Below, piece after piece: positions 25,020 to 36,227 of a stretch of 64,000 bases of DNA; position 1 is the stretch's first letter; each line of letters opens with the position of its first letter. A model generated the notes under the pieces. It searched no databases. It saw nothing but the letters and a program-made list of their open reading frames with translations, and was not told where the DNA came from. Made by a program: the position numbers and the translations under genes. Origin of the DNA: Nyssa sinensis (taxonomy: Eukaryota > Streptophyta > Magnoliopsida > Cornales > Nyssaceae); assembly GCA_008638375.1 (NCBI GenBank), contig CM018037.1, positions 32,101,076 to 32,165,075 of the forward strand. Direction: 5' to 3'.

Positions 25020-25459
25020 AATTCCCCCAACTTCACTATGGTTTTCTGATCTGAAACAATGGACTAAGCTATCTGCTAGATTTGTGTAGGAGATACAAAT
25101 GGGGGGAGTTTGATCTTCTGGATTAAGAAAGTGATGCCCAAAAAATATTTATCAGGCATATGAAAATGCTGTGAGATGAGAATGGGAATTAAGGAACTAT
25201 ATATGATATTTAGTTCCATCTTTTGTGATCTTGTATTTCTATGATCTAAAACCCTGTGGATTGGCTTTTGTAATCATTCAAGCATTTCAATAAGACTCCC
25301 ATTCTTAACTTTCTATATGGGTATTGGAAGGGGTTCATTGAGCCTTGTTTGCCTAAACTTTCTCTTAAGTTATATTTATTAAACCAGACAGATCCATACA
25401 GCCTGCTAGCTACAAAGGGTACATGTGACATGTTAACACATTGATACAAATTGAAGTGA
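25020..25459 (+). other. Probable 3' UTR of the NPF gene and intergenic spacer
   Basis: The sequence after the stop is U-rich with 'ttcaataagactc' near 25287, a plausible near-upstream polyadenylation element. The transcript end is not determinable from sequence. Confidence 0.4.
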
Positions 25460-25830
25460 CGTAGAACGAAACGTGAGCAATAGATACGCATAATTTAATA
25501 TTTAAAATCAAAAATAATCAATTCAACAAGAGAACAAAATCTTGTGAATTTGAAATATTAATATTATTAATGAAATTTAAATAATGAATACTCATTAACG
25601 TCCAATTGAAGGCTTATAAATTCTCTACACAGCAGCGAATTTAGTCTATTGCGTCATCTTGATCAGATCAAAATATAATAATTTTTTTCCAGACGCAACA
25701 CTTCTCAAAAACATTTTCGACCACTTTTAAAAGACAATTTAGCTTCAATTCAAACTCCTTTCTCTTCATTGTTTGTTACATGAATTTGTGTGTCACTTGT
25801 CCTACGTCATGAAGGGGCATACCGAGGCAG
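25460..25830. repeat. Diverged LTR-like repeat, copy B
   Basis: It shares in order 'cgaaacgt', 'aatttaatatttaaaa', 'cttcaattcaaactc' and 'acttgtcctacgtcat' with the repeat at 19975-20470, in the same orientation. The two copies bracket the NPF gene. Confidence 0.45.
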
Positions 25831-27132
25831 GGCACCAAGCACTACAATGATCATTTTCTTATATTATTTCCACCGGTACCTCAACTATTTCTCTGTTAGA
25901 GATAAGGGAATGCTTTACCACAGAATCTATATTTGACTTCATGTGTAATTCTATCATTTGCTTTCCTTTGAACAAAAAAACTTTTAAGTATGCTTTGCTT
26001 TAATATGAATCAAATCAATAATGCATTTCAACATCATAACCCACAAAATAGGGATTAGACAGGGCAACATTTTCTTAAATTCTTCTCAATGAAGACTCCC
26101 AAATGATGGTTTAACTTTTAATGGATCCTGATTAGACTAATCCACTAATCTTGAAACATATCTAAATCCTTAAGTCGATACATATCTAAATCCTTACGTA
26201 GATAAGAAGAATATTGAGAGAAAAGAGACTGTAAATTATTTCAACTGTCTGGTTTGCACATATAAGGGCCCTCACCTTAAATATATGTGTTTGACTTTAT
26301 ATTGTCTGTCACGACTTGAAACCCACCCTATGCGGATCTCGTGCCGTCCCTACTTTTCTCATTTTTTGTATCAATGATAACAATAAATACTGTAAACATA
26401 ACATTAAATTTGCGGAAGTCTTAATACAAAGTAGTGTTTAACAACTGATAAATATAAACCGACATAACTAAACATAAAACCACTTTTAAGTGATGAGTAC
26501 ATGGGAGGGACTACAACATTCTATCATGCTCCTCAACTATCTCCCTAAACTCCTGAACTCCTACTATGGTTCTGTAACATTCTCACCTGAAAGAATAAGT
26601 AAGTGGGGTGAGCTAACAAAGCTCAGTAAGTAAAAGTCTATCTCTAATACGGGTTAGGGTTAACATAGAGAAATATAAATTCAAAGGTAACATGATAGCC
26701 AGTCATAACAACGGTTACAATTAACAGTAAAATGCCACAATGGCCAATGAATGATAAGGCACAATAACAATTATGAGTAACAGTGTAACATGGATATGGG
26801 AAAAGCTCTATGATCACAATCAATATGAGTATACTATCACAATAAAACGGTCACAGTCAAGCACAATTAATGAGTGTACGGTCAACCTAGGATTATTCAT
26901 AGGGATTGGCACCTCACAACTTATGAATCCAATAAACATAAACATTTCAGTCAAACATAAGGGATGCATTTACTCTAGTTGGCAGACCTTAGGTCTGGGG
27001 CCCGGCATACCTCCCTTAACCTCAATGCATATAAAATGCCCTCATAACTCCATGCGTAAAAACGCCCCCATCTCTATATGTCCTTTCACGGACTCGACCC
27101 ATAGGTCCCGTCAATCGACTCGAAGGTCCTGT

Positions 27133-29505
27133 CATGTCATGCCCCGCACATGCGGCCCAGTAACCTCGGTAGCCCGATTGACGTGAGATTTAGGATCTAA
27201 TGTCTTGGAACAGTGAATGGGGTTTAGACCGTAGGCTGGTCAGACTAATTGAACTTTAGCATAACTTGAGCATGAGTATATTGTATTGCTTAAAATGAAT
27301 TTTTACTTGTGAAAGATTATGTTAGAACTCGGTATTATTTGTTTATTGTAAGTAATGGGTGCGGATAGTTGATGTAAATTATATAAGTGTTGATTAAACA
27401 AGTACGTCATATCATATTACACTTATTGCTTAGGGTTAGAAATAGACTGCCTAGATCCACTATTACATGTTGACACACTAATTGGGGGTAGTGTGACACT
27501 GACGAGGATCTATAGAGATTGCTCGATAGAGATAGCTGACCGCATTTTTTCTTTTGATTTTCTTCTACTTGAAATGTCTAGTTTTGATATTACATTAGGG
27601 ATAGATTGGTTATTTACATTTTGGGTGAGTATAGACTGCCATAGGGGGAAAGTGACGGTGTGTACTCCTAAGGAAGATAGTTTCTTTATTTCACGGGGTG
27701 TTCGTGGATCCTTCTAGGATAGACTTTGTCATGAGTTAGGAGAGGTTAAACCTCGACTTAATTGGGCTGGTTTGGATTACATGATTAGGTGAGTGCTTAT
27801 TGCATGCTTAAGTGTATGAAATTGTACAATATGTGGTATGTTTGATTTTGATGAACCGAGCTAGATGCTTATATCTATGTAGTAGACCGAGTGATTTATG
27901 AGATAGGCTATATGTTTAGTTATCTATAAGGTAGGCTATGAGCCTGGATATCCATAGGATTGGATGTATGCCTAGTTCACTATATAATAGGTTGTATACT
28001 TATTCATGTATATGTATATTCTCATGATGGATCTTATGCTTAGGTGTTGATGTGGTAGGCTAGGGTTAGCTATTGAATGTTGTAGGTTGATATTACGTAT
28101 GTATGCTAGGTTAGTACCCATTATAATATTACGACTATGATATCTATACAGATTGAATTGATATTAATACATGTATAAGGGTATGTTTAACCATGTTTGT
28201 ATGTATGTGTGTTTTAATACAAGTGTGTACGGATTTATACACAAGTGTGTTTTGAGACCTTACTTAATGTATTGACTAGAAGGGTAATGAATTAGAATAA
28301 CCTTAGATGAAATTGGAATTTTTTTTTTCTCCTTATCTAATATTTTGAATTTTTAAACCTTGATGTGTTGCCTTAGGTTTCACATTTAGAATACATAAAC
28401 TACATTATCCTACATTTGAATATCCAGTTAATATATGTATGCTTGAAATAAATAGGCTAATCTTTATTAATGCATGACATTTAGTCTCGGTTATATATAG
28501 ACTAAGGTGGATGATGATGACTTTACTTTAAGATTATGTTGTTGATGTCTTGTGGATGATTATAGTACTTGGAGAATACTGGGTTATTGAATTACATTGA
28601 AGTGCAGGTGATGTATCGATGTCATTGTGATGAATTACTCGATGATTGCATAGCTTGATTTGAGGTTAGTTAGATAGTCATTACATGTATGAGAGACTTT
28701 GAGATATCCTTGTGAGCATTGAGAATTTTTTTTTTATGTTGCATTATTGAGGTGGGTCATGATGTTTGGATAGATTTGAAAAATTGGCATTGATAAGCCA
28801 ACATGTTTGAGAATTTCATTATGCGTACATTGTGCCATGTGGAGTGGGCCGTTACAGATGGGATCAGAACTAGACCCTAGCAAAGAGTGTGGAGATGTCT
28901 GCACGCCGCTGCGCGCCCGCCCAAGTGGAGAAGGTTCCTTTGGCGGGAGAGGGTAATGCATTCCACATCGTCTGGCGAAGGGAGAGGTGAAGGATTCATA
29001 GGTAAGGCTGCACATCTCCATGTTACAACGCATTTTGTATTAATCTTTCTAAATTTTGTCGAAGAGATACATTCTTTTAAATTTCGGGATGAAATTTCTT
29101 TAAGGGGGGAAGGATGTAGAGACTTGAAAATTGAGGATAAATTTTTCATTTTGCCGGTAGGACACCATTTATGCACTATTTGTCGGTAGGGCACAACACA
29201 TGTATATTTGGACATAAGTCATATTTAGGAACATATTTATAGTATGTCATAGAAGAGAAATATGCTTAGAATGTTAAAATACACCTCCTGTAAAAAATTG
29301 AGCATGTTCGGAGACAGTTTCAAAAATAGACCATAAAGGGCATCCCGGGTGGATCCGGCCAAACCCAGCCACAAACGAAAATAAAATTTTTTAAAAAAAT
29401 ATCATTTAAAATAAATTTAAGAACTTTGGCTAAAAAAAATCCGTGTGGGCCGAAAGCCCAAAGCGGACAATATCTTACTGGGCCGGATGTGCAGGGCATG
29501 ACATG
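27133..29505 (+). mobile_element. Insertion block with fossil gypsy pieces, bounded by an inverted repeat
   Basis: The ends are a 31-base inverted repeat with two mismatches (27133-27163 against 29475-29505), core 'catgtcatgcc' and 'cggcccagtaa'. Inside are a protease fossil (27493-27717), an LTR-like 3' end at 28856 followed by a primer-site-like TGGGATCAGAAC (28859-28870), about 230 bases of internal sequence, a polypurine tract AAGGGGGGA (29102-29110) and an LTR-like start TGTAGAGACTTG (29115). The piece 28857-29114 looks like a gypsy interior reduced almost to primer site and polypurine tract. Confidence 0.45.
27493..27717 (+). pseudogene. Gypsy aspartic protease fossil
   Basis: A 74-residue frame reads YRDCSIEIADRIFSFDF and then FDITLGIDWLFTFWVSIDC. 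This matches the plant gypsy protease pattern in which F-D-x-x-x-G-x-D-W-L follows the catalytic half. The upstream catalytic DSG region is not in frame, and no RT follows, so this is a fragment. Confidence 0.6.
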
Positions 29506-30370
29506 TCAATCCTATCAAACGACCCATAGGTCCTGTCAATCGACCCGTAGGTCCTACCCACTCAAAAGGCATCAGAGGGATATTGTGACTGAGCACAAAT
29601 TTGACATTCAATTATAGATCAAGATTCTATCGTGATTCCTTAAGAAGTGCATAAGTATGGAATGACATGCAGTAAGCGTCAATCAATAAGCCTTTCAAGG
29701 CACAGTATAACATAACAAATATGAGCTAACAATCAATAAGCATCCACCAGATAGGACAATATCAATGGTAGGACAATAGCAGTGGATATGTAAAAGAGTA
29801 CAAACGTTGGCAGTAATAGAAATAATATGGTTTGGAAAACCAGATAGAAGTTTACTTACCTTAAATTCGTACGATTTACTTTAGTATTCCGTTTCTTTCT
29901 CTTTTCCCTTTGCCTTGCCTATACATCAATAAACACGTCTCAGTTGTAATGTCATTTATCAATTTGTACATCTCGCTACTCTAAATATCTCTTTTACTAA
30001 TTTAGGCCTTGTGCAATTTTCCATTTGGACTTCTATACCCAAAAAAGAAAAATGATCATTTACGTGTCTCTATTTTTTTTGTTCTGTTTTCACAATTTGG
30101 ACTTCACCATTAAGTTCAGAAGGTTTGACATAATAAAAATCTACTATTTATTCAGTTTAATCGGAACCCGTTTGACTCACATTTGACACAGAGACATTTT
30201 GATCATTTTGGCATTTCTACGGGTATTTTATTTTTCGGAACTCTGTCTTTTGAAATAAACCTCACCATTGGGTCCAAAAGGCCCACGATAATAAACTTAC
30301 ACTATTTATTTATTTAATTTGGACATCGAAATCCTATTTTAATAAATAACTAATTTAATTAATTAACTTC

Positions 30371-30401
<31 letters not shown>

Positions 30402-30423
30402 ATTTCCCCTTTTGTCAAATGTA

Positions 30424-30496
30424 TAAGTGTAGCACAGTGGTGGGAGTGCCCCCTACCTGCTATGGCTCCAGTGCTCAATTCCCAGCAGTCGCACTT
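30424..30496 (+). other. tRNA-like segment inside the LTR-like sequence
   Basis: The stretch has an A-box-like 'gtagcacagtggtgggag', a loop-sized middle, and a B-box-like 'gtgctcaattccc' ending 'gtcgcac'. It lacks a clean cloverleaf, so it is a tRNA-derived relic and not a tRNA gene. Confidence 0.35.
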
Positions 30497-31735
30497 CTTC
30501 CAGTTTTTTTCATTACAAACGGATTTCAGTTTGAATTCTAAAAGGAACCAACCCAAAATGGTGTAGCTTCAACCCAGTATTGCGCCTGGGTTGATCCAAC
30601 CCGACCCAAGACTGACCCGACCCGACTGTTCAACAATCATCTTCTATATACGTTTTTCCAGCGACGGTTTCCGGCGGGTTTTCAAAATTTTAAAAACGAT
30701 GTTCCATTTTTTCCGAGGGTTCTAGTTTTCCAACCAAATCTAACTTTGGGTAACCCGATGGCCGCTGAACAGCCATTTTCAGTGGCTGCTCGACGAGAAG
30801 CCATTTTTCGGCGACATTTTCATTTTTCTTTTTCTCACTATTTTGATGCCCATTTTGACATATTTTATATCAAATCGACTCTAAAGACTTCAATAATTCA
30901 TTTGGGTTTGTTTTTAGCTTCAAACAACGCACTTTTCGACCACCTGTTATTTTTGGCCACCTTTCTCCCTCTACGTTTTCTCTCTCATCTCTCCACAAAA
31001 AATTCTCTTGTTTCTTCCTAAATTCATCATTTTTCCTACTCTTTCCAACCCTATGTTTCTTTGGGTGTTTAGTTTCAGTTTTTGAAAAACCCAGTAAACA
31101 CAGTAAATAAAATGCAGAGAAAAAAAGGTAGGAAATTTACCTCTTTGCTCCTCCTTTGCCTCTGATCTCCTTCTTCCTCTGCTTATTCTTTTCTGTTTTT
31201 CTTTCACGCATAAAATGCATGTTAGGCTATACAACAGCCCTCCCCCTTTTCAGTTTCCTCTTCTCTCTCCCTCTCTCTCTCTCTCTCGAATTTGTAACCC
31301 CCCTCCCCCCTCCATTATGTTGCTTTAATTTGCGGGGGTTATACATATATAATATATATATGTTATAAATATCCCACTATATTTATTACATATATATATA
31401 TATCCATATTTCCTATATATATATATAGCATGAATTTTTTTTAATTTTTTAATTTTTATTTTAATATTCATTCATGTCTTGTTCGGGTATCGCTCGGGCA
31501 TCATCCACCTCGGTCTTATTTTTTTGGACTCTTTTTGGACATTTTCAGGATTAGTCCTATTTATTTGGGTCTGGTGTTACATTATTACTAATGGCCTAAG
31601 CTTTCTTTTTCTTTTTTTCTTTCTTTTCTTTTGATGCCATCTCCCCATCCAAACTTGACTTAGAGCCCATTTGGCCCACTTTTCTAATCAAAATCAGTCT
31701 TGAATTTTTTACTACTCTAAATAGTTGTGTTAAGT

Positions 31736-32170
31736 GGTTGTCATGAATTCACCTAAATTCTTGATGACCCGTTTGTAATTTGAGACATCAAAAAATAAGC
31801 AATGTGTGTGTTTCTCACTATTAATTACTACCGGCCCATTTTGTCTCATATTTGTAACTCACTTATATAAGAATATTATCTTTTAGGATTTTGACCTAAG
31901 AAAAGATAACCGTCATTGGAAAAAAAAAGAGTTTTGGGTTTTGAGAGTTTTTTTTTCTCTTGTAATTTTCTTGATACATAGTAGATTGATCATCGTTGTC
32001 TGTATATATAAATATCTTGTCGAATCATGTAAATCTTATGTCTTTTTTATACATTTTATTTATTTTTACTTATTTGAGATTGATTTATTATTTATTTGAT
32101 TGTTTCTCTACAATACTATTTTGATAAATTTATAATTACGGTACATGATTTTGTCCTTTCAACCGGAGCG
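31736..32170. repeat. Diverged dispersed repeat, copy 1 (pair with 34249-34740)
   Basis: Ordered shared motifs with 34249-34740 include 'tgtcatgaattca', 'tgatgac', 'tttctcac' or 'ttttcacc' then 'actacc' or 'actccc', and near the end 'aatcatgtaaatctt' against 'aatcacgtaaatttt'. It looks like an old retroelement LTR or leader. No coding remnant is attached. Confidence 0.4.
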
Positions 32171-34248
32171 CCAGACACCCGATTAGGGTTTGCTTGCCCA
32201 TATTGGAAATCCGAAAAGCAGCATTCTCACGCTAAGCTACTGCTGGCTTATATTCGATATAATTTGTAAAGATTACTTGAACAGCTTTACGTGGGAATGC
32301 TACTATCCGCATTCCCAAAGCATAGACAAACACCCGCTTATATTCAATATCATTTGTATAAACCAAGTAGGTTTTATATATATTTTATATATGCATGTGT
32401 GCGTGTTTGTATAAAATTATTCTAAGCCAGAATGAAGGAGGAAAAAAAAGAAAATTTTATTTAATGAGTAAAAAATTAATAGATCAGATTATGAAAAGAA
32501 AACCTATAAAAAAAAAACATAGCTTCTATACAAAATCTTGATACAGAACAATTTGACAGTAGTATTAATTTTCTAAAATTAAAATATATATATTGATGGA
32601 TATTTTATTTTAAAGTGATAACCATTGAACCAGTTTGGGTCATATGGAAGATTTACTTGTAATATTGGATTTGCACAGTTTATTATTATAACAGATATGT
32701 ATCAGATCAAAAAGAGGGAAGATGATCTAAACAAATCGAATTCTAACTAAACTTTATCATAATGATTCTGTAACTTTCACTTAGTTAATTTGAGTAGAGA
32801 GCATCAAGCAACAAGGGTTGAAAGGACTTTCACAGTGGAAATAATTCTTTACTGTCTATAATGGACTAAAGAGCATCTGATTTTCAACTTTCAGAATATT
32901 ATTAGTTATCGCTGACTGATCCTTCAGTTTGAAGTTGATTCTGATTGTGACCAGACTCATTTTCTTTTTCGATTCTTTTGATGGGTTTTCTTTTGTTTCT
33001 TTTTCTTTGTTTCTCTTTTCTTTTTTATGCAAATTTTGTACTCTTTATACTCTGTTTCATCAATAAGATTCTTCTTTTTGCTGATAAAAAAAAAAGGGCA
33101 AAGATCTTTCTGTTTCTCTCTCTTTCTCCTTTTATTTTGTTTTTTTTTTTTTTTTGGTGTTGTGTTTTACCAATTTTTTAGCATATTAACTTTTGTACTA
33201 TACACCTTCTGTTCTATTTTTTATTTTTAAATTTTGTTTGAATTTTTTGACAATTTAGAGAAATGAATTCTTCAGTGTGAGAAGAGTATGAATATATAGG
33301 AAAATTCCACCCCAAAAAAAAAAGCAGAAGGTTAGACAAACAAAACACCTTGAACATCATAACCAAATTGAACACATACTAAAAATTTTAAATATGTCCT
33401 GCTCGTCTTCTCTTACTTATTATGTATAACTATCTTCAAAAAATATCTATTCAAGATCGTTTAGCCAGCCAAAAGCACAGACCGGACATAATTTTATTTC
33501 TACTTCTTACACTTCCATTTCCAAAATTGCGAATACAGACCCATGTCCCATCAAATAATCTCTTACACTTGTGTATTGTGGACATAAGCTTTTACTTCTT
33601 ATTCAACCAATTGATAATTGGAAATAATTTTTGGGCAGGTGTCCAATTGATTCAATAAGCCCACTAGACACAAAATATATATATATATATATATATGTAA
33701 TTTATAAATTTGTAATAAATGACATGATGTGTGTTACCGTCAGCAGAGAACCAAAATGCCACATGCTAATTGACTACCTAACTTTTGCCGAACCTCTTCC
33801 AATCTAAAGCCAGGGAAATTGAAGTTTTCCATGTATCCAAACAGAGTGGGAAAATGAATTTATCTAACAAAAAAATTTCAAACAATTACTCTATAGCTAT
33901 TAGTGGAAGCAACAGCAATGGCATATCCACCACAATAACGAAACTGAGTTATCACACCAATCCCTCCACCACCATGATGTTCATTGCTTCCCAGTCTGGC
34001 CCAGAAAGATATGGTGAAGTGTATATTGAGAAATGCTTTTGAACCACAAGATTGGCATCTTGGAAAGCATTTAGGAGGAGGAGCAGCTGCATGATTTTGT
34101 CGGCTGAAATATTCATTTGCTTTTACTTGATACGGGAGGGATACCTCCTAGCAATATCTTCCTAATGCTCTCTCTTTTTCATACCAAGTACCCTTTTGAA
34201 GACAAGCACAAGTGGAAAAGTTCCTCCTTTTGTAAAGTAATTGTTTAA
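32171..34248. other. No gene recognised; T-rich tracts and an (AT)n run
   Basis: There are poly-T and CT-rich tracts around 32960-33180 and an (AT)n run at 33677-33696. A short plus-strand frame at 33785-34042 carries no known motif. I see no supportable gene. Confidence 0.4.
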
Positions 34249-34740
34249 GTAGGTGTCATGAATTCAGTCAGATTGTTGATGACTCATTGACGATCCGATG
34301 CAACCTAAAAATGGATAATGTATGAATTTTTCACCATTATCACTACTCCCGGAAGAAAATTTTGACCTGGTTTTATTCTCGGCAGTTTACAAAATATTCT
34401 TTGTCGAAATGGAGAAGGTTTTTCTATTCGGACGTGTGTGCAATTTTAGTGCCGGTTCGTTTCAGTTTTGGCAATTTTCTATTCTTGTGAACCTCATAAG
34501 AGTGTTATTAGAGTTGTGGAATTGAGAGATCACTATGCGAGAAGAGCCACTTTGTGAGTAGTCTTTGAATGTAAGGAGTTTTTTGGTTTGTACGTATTTT
34601 CATTCTTGTATTCTTCTTTGATTCATAATGAATTAATCATCGCAATCCATGAATATTAAATATTCTCAAATCACGTAAATTTTGTATTTTTTATCTTACA
34701 ATGTTTGTTTGACTTTACGCTTCTTTATTTTGTTTTTTAC
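34249..34740. repeat. Diverged dispersed repeat, copy 2
   Basis: This is the partner of 31736-32170, in the same orientation and order of motifs. Confidence 0.4.
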
Positions 34741-36227
34741 TTCGGTTGCATAACAATATAACAAGGTATGTGAGCTTTCTATCATAAATTAGTGCTGTAG
34801 TTGGTGTTTAAATTTCTCTAAGAATCAAAGCCATGGTGGCGCATTGACCACTGTATGATTTTACTGAAGTTGTCCACATGCATTCTCCATCATCAAGTGG
34901 GTATGATGAAGATGATACACTTCCATTACAAATTGGAAATGACCCGAGAGCAGCCATACTTTTCTGAAGAAAATGAAAGAGAAATGCTGTAATCCCTAAA
35001 TGGTTTGATTTGGACATTGAAAATCTCAAGTTGGCGATGAAATCTTGGATTTTTTGTTACCATATGTCTAGATTGTGTTTTTGTCTATAATACCATGTAT
35101 CTAAGAATCACAAGGAAACCTCTGACATTTGAAATAAATAATAGTACACATTTTATTGACTTTAAGGATTTTTTACTTGGTTTCTTGTACTAGCCTTAAA
35201 TAATTCGCATGCATGAAAAATCTTGAAGATCACAAAGATGGGAAAACTAGCCGTATCACCAAGGGGATTGCCAAAGGGTTGGCCGAGAGAAAGGGCCGCT
35301 TGTAACGACTTACGTTTTGAATTTTCAAGTTCGATATTTATATATTTAAAAATCGTCAATCAAGATTAGTAGTCTGAATATTATACGATTCTGTATAAAT
35401 AAAAAATTAGTCGAACTGACTATTTAGATACTTCTTTTACTTAACATAAATAAATAAATAAGACAATTGCAAATGAATAAATTAATACATAATATGAAAA
35501 TTCTTGTATAGAACTAATGCAATGATGTGATAATACCTCGTTCCAGTAATATCATGCCATGTGTGATATAACTTACTTTTTTTAATAAAATATAAAATAT
35601 ATTTTAAAATATTATTAAAATGATACAATATCACCTAATATTTTAAATTTACTGAAAAATAGAAAGATAACTCGAAATACAAACCTAACAAAGAAAGGCC
35701 GGAACCACAGGCCCAAGGCCCGGTTATCATGGACCTTACCTGCTTCAAAAGCACCAAGGATTATCTGCTTCCCTGAGAGGCTTTATGCTGTTCGCCTTCA
35801 AAGCCAGTGTCGTTTCCACTAGGATCATCAAGGATGTCAATATGTGCTCATCGGGATTATAATTTCTTTTTGCTTGAAAAAGTTCTTGATACACCCTTCT
35901 CATGGCAAGCATTTAAATCATTTAATGAATTTCTCGTAATATTCATCAACTCTTTTTTTCAAAGGATAAGATTACATTTTTGTCATCTTTAAGGAAAAGA
36001 TAAAATTGGGAAAAACACATCATAGAAAGAAAATATGCTTATTATTAAGTACATTTCAAGTCAATTTAGCACATGTATCCTCAAAAGTGCCCCACAAAAA
36101 CTAGGGAGAGCTAATCCAGGCTTCCATGATCAACTCAATCCTTTTGAGGAGCTATTCAATAATCTCAGACAGGCATAAAGCAACGGATTCTCCATCGAAG
36201 ATCAGGCCAAACAGATCACAATTAAAA
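34741..36227. other. No gene recognised; DAR2 3' flank at the right end
   Basis: Minus-strand frames near 34808-35029 and 35162-35359 have gene-like composition (for example AALSLGQPFGNPLGDTASFP) but no family that I recognise and no joinable exons. The last few hundred bases probably include the DAR2 3' UTR. Confidence 0.3.

Larger units (their letters stand above)
26307..31581 (-). mobile_element. Long LTR-like sequence, interrupted at 27133-29505
   Basis: On the minus strand it starts TGTAACACCAGACCC (31581) and ends in AAGTCGTGACA (26307), a TG...CA structure. Removing the interruption leaves about 2.9 kb, within the range of long plant gypsy LTRs. No internal domain abuts it, so it may be a solo LTR. 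Flanking five-base sequences (ttgtc and ttatt) do not match, so a target duplication is not shown. A tRNA-like segment lies inside it at 30424-30496. Confidence 0.5.

Noticed and set aside
28734..29215. Overlapping frames on both strands around the Gly/Arg-rich segment
   Set aside because: This GC-richer patch is the primer-site to polypurine-tract region of a fossil retroelement, so the frames are incidental.
30746..31368. Two adjacent open frames of 91 and 70 residues
   Set aside because: They lie inside the LTR-like sequence 26307-31581, are low-complexity (Phe, Ser and Leu-rich from CT-rich DNA), and have no family match.
33785..34042. An 85-residue plus-strand frame rich in Ser, Asn and Ile
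   Set aside because: No family motif was recognised and no neighbouring exon with a compatible splice site was found.
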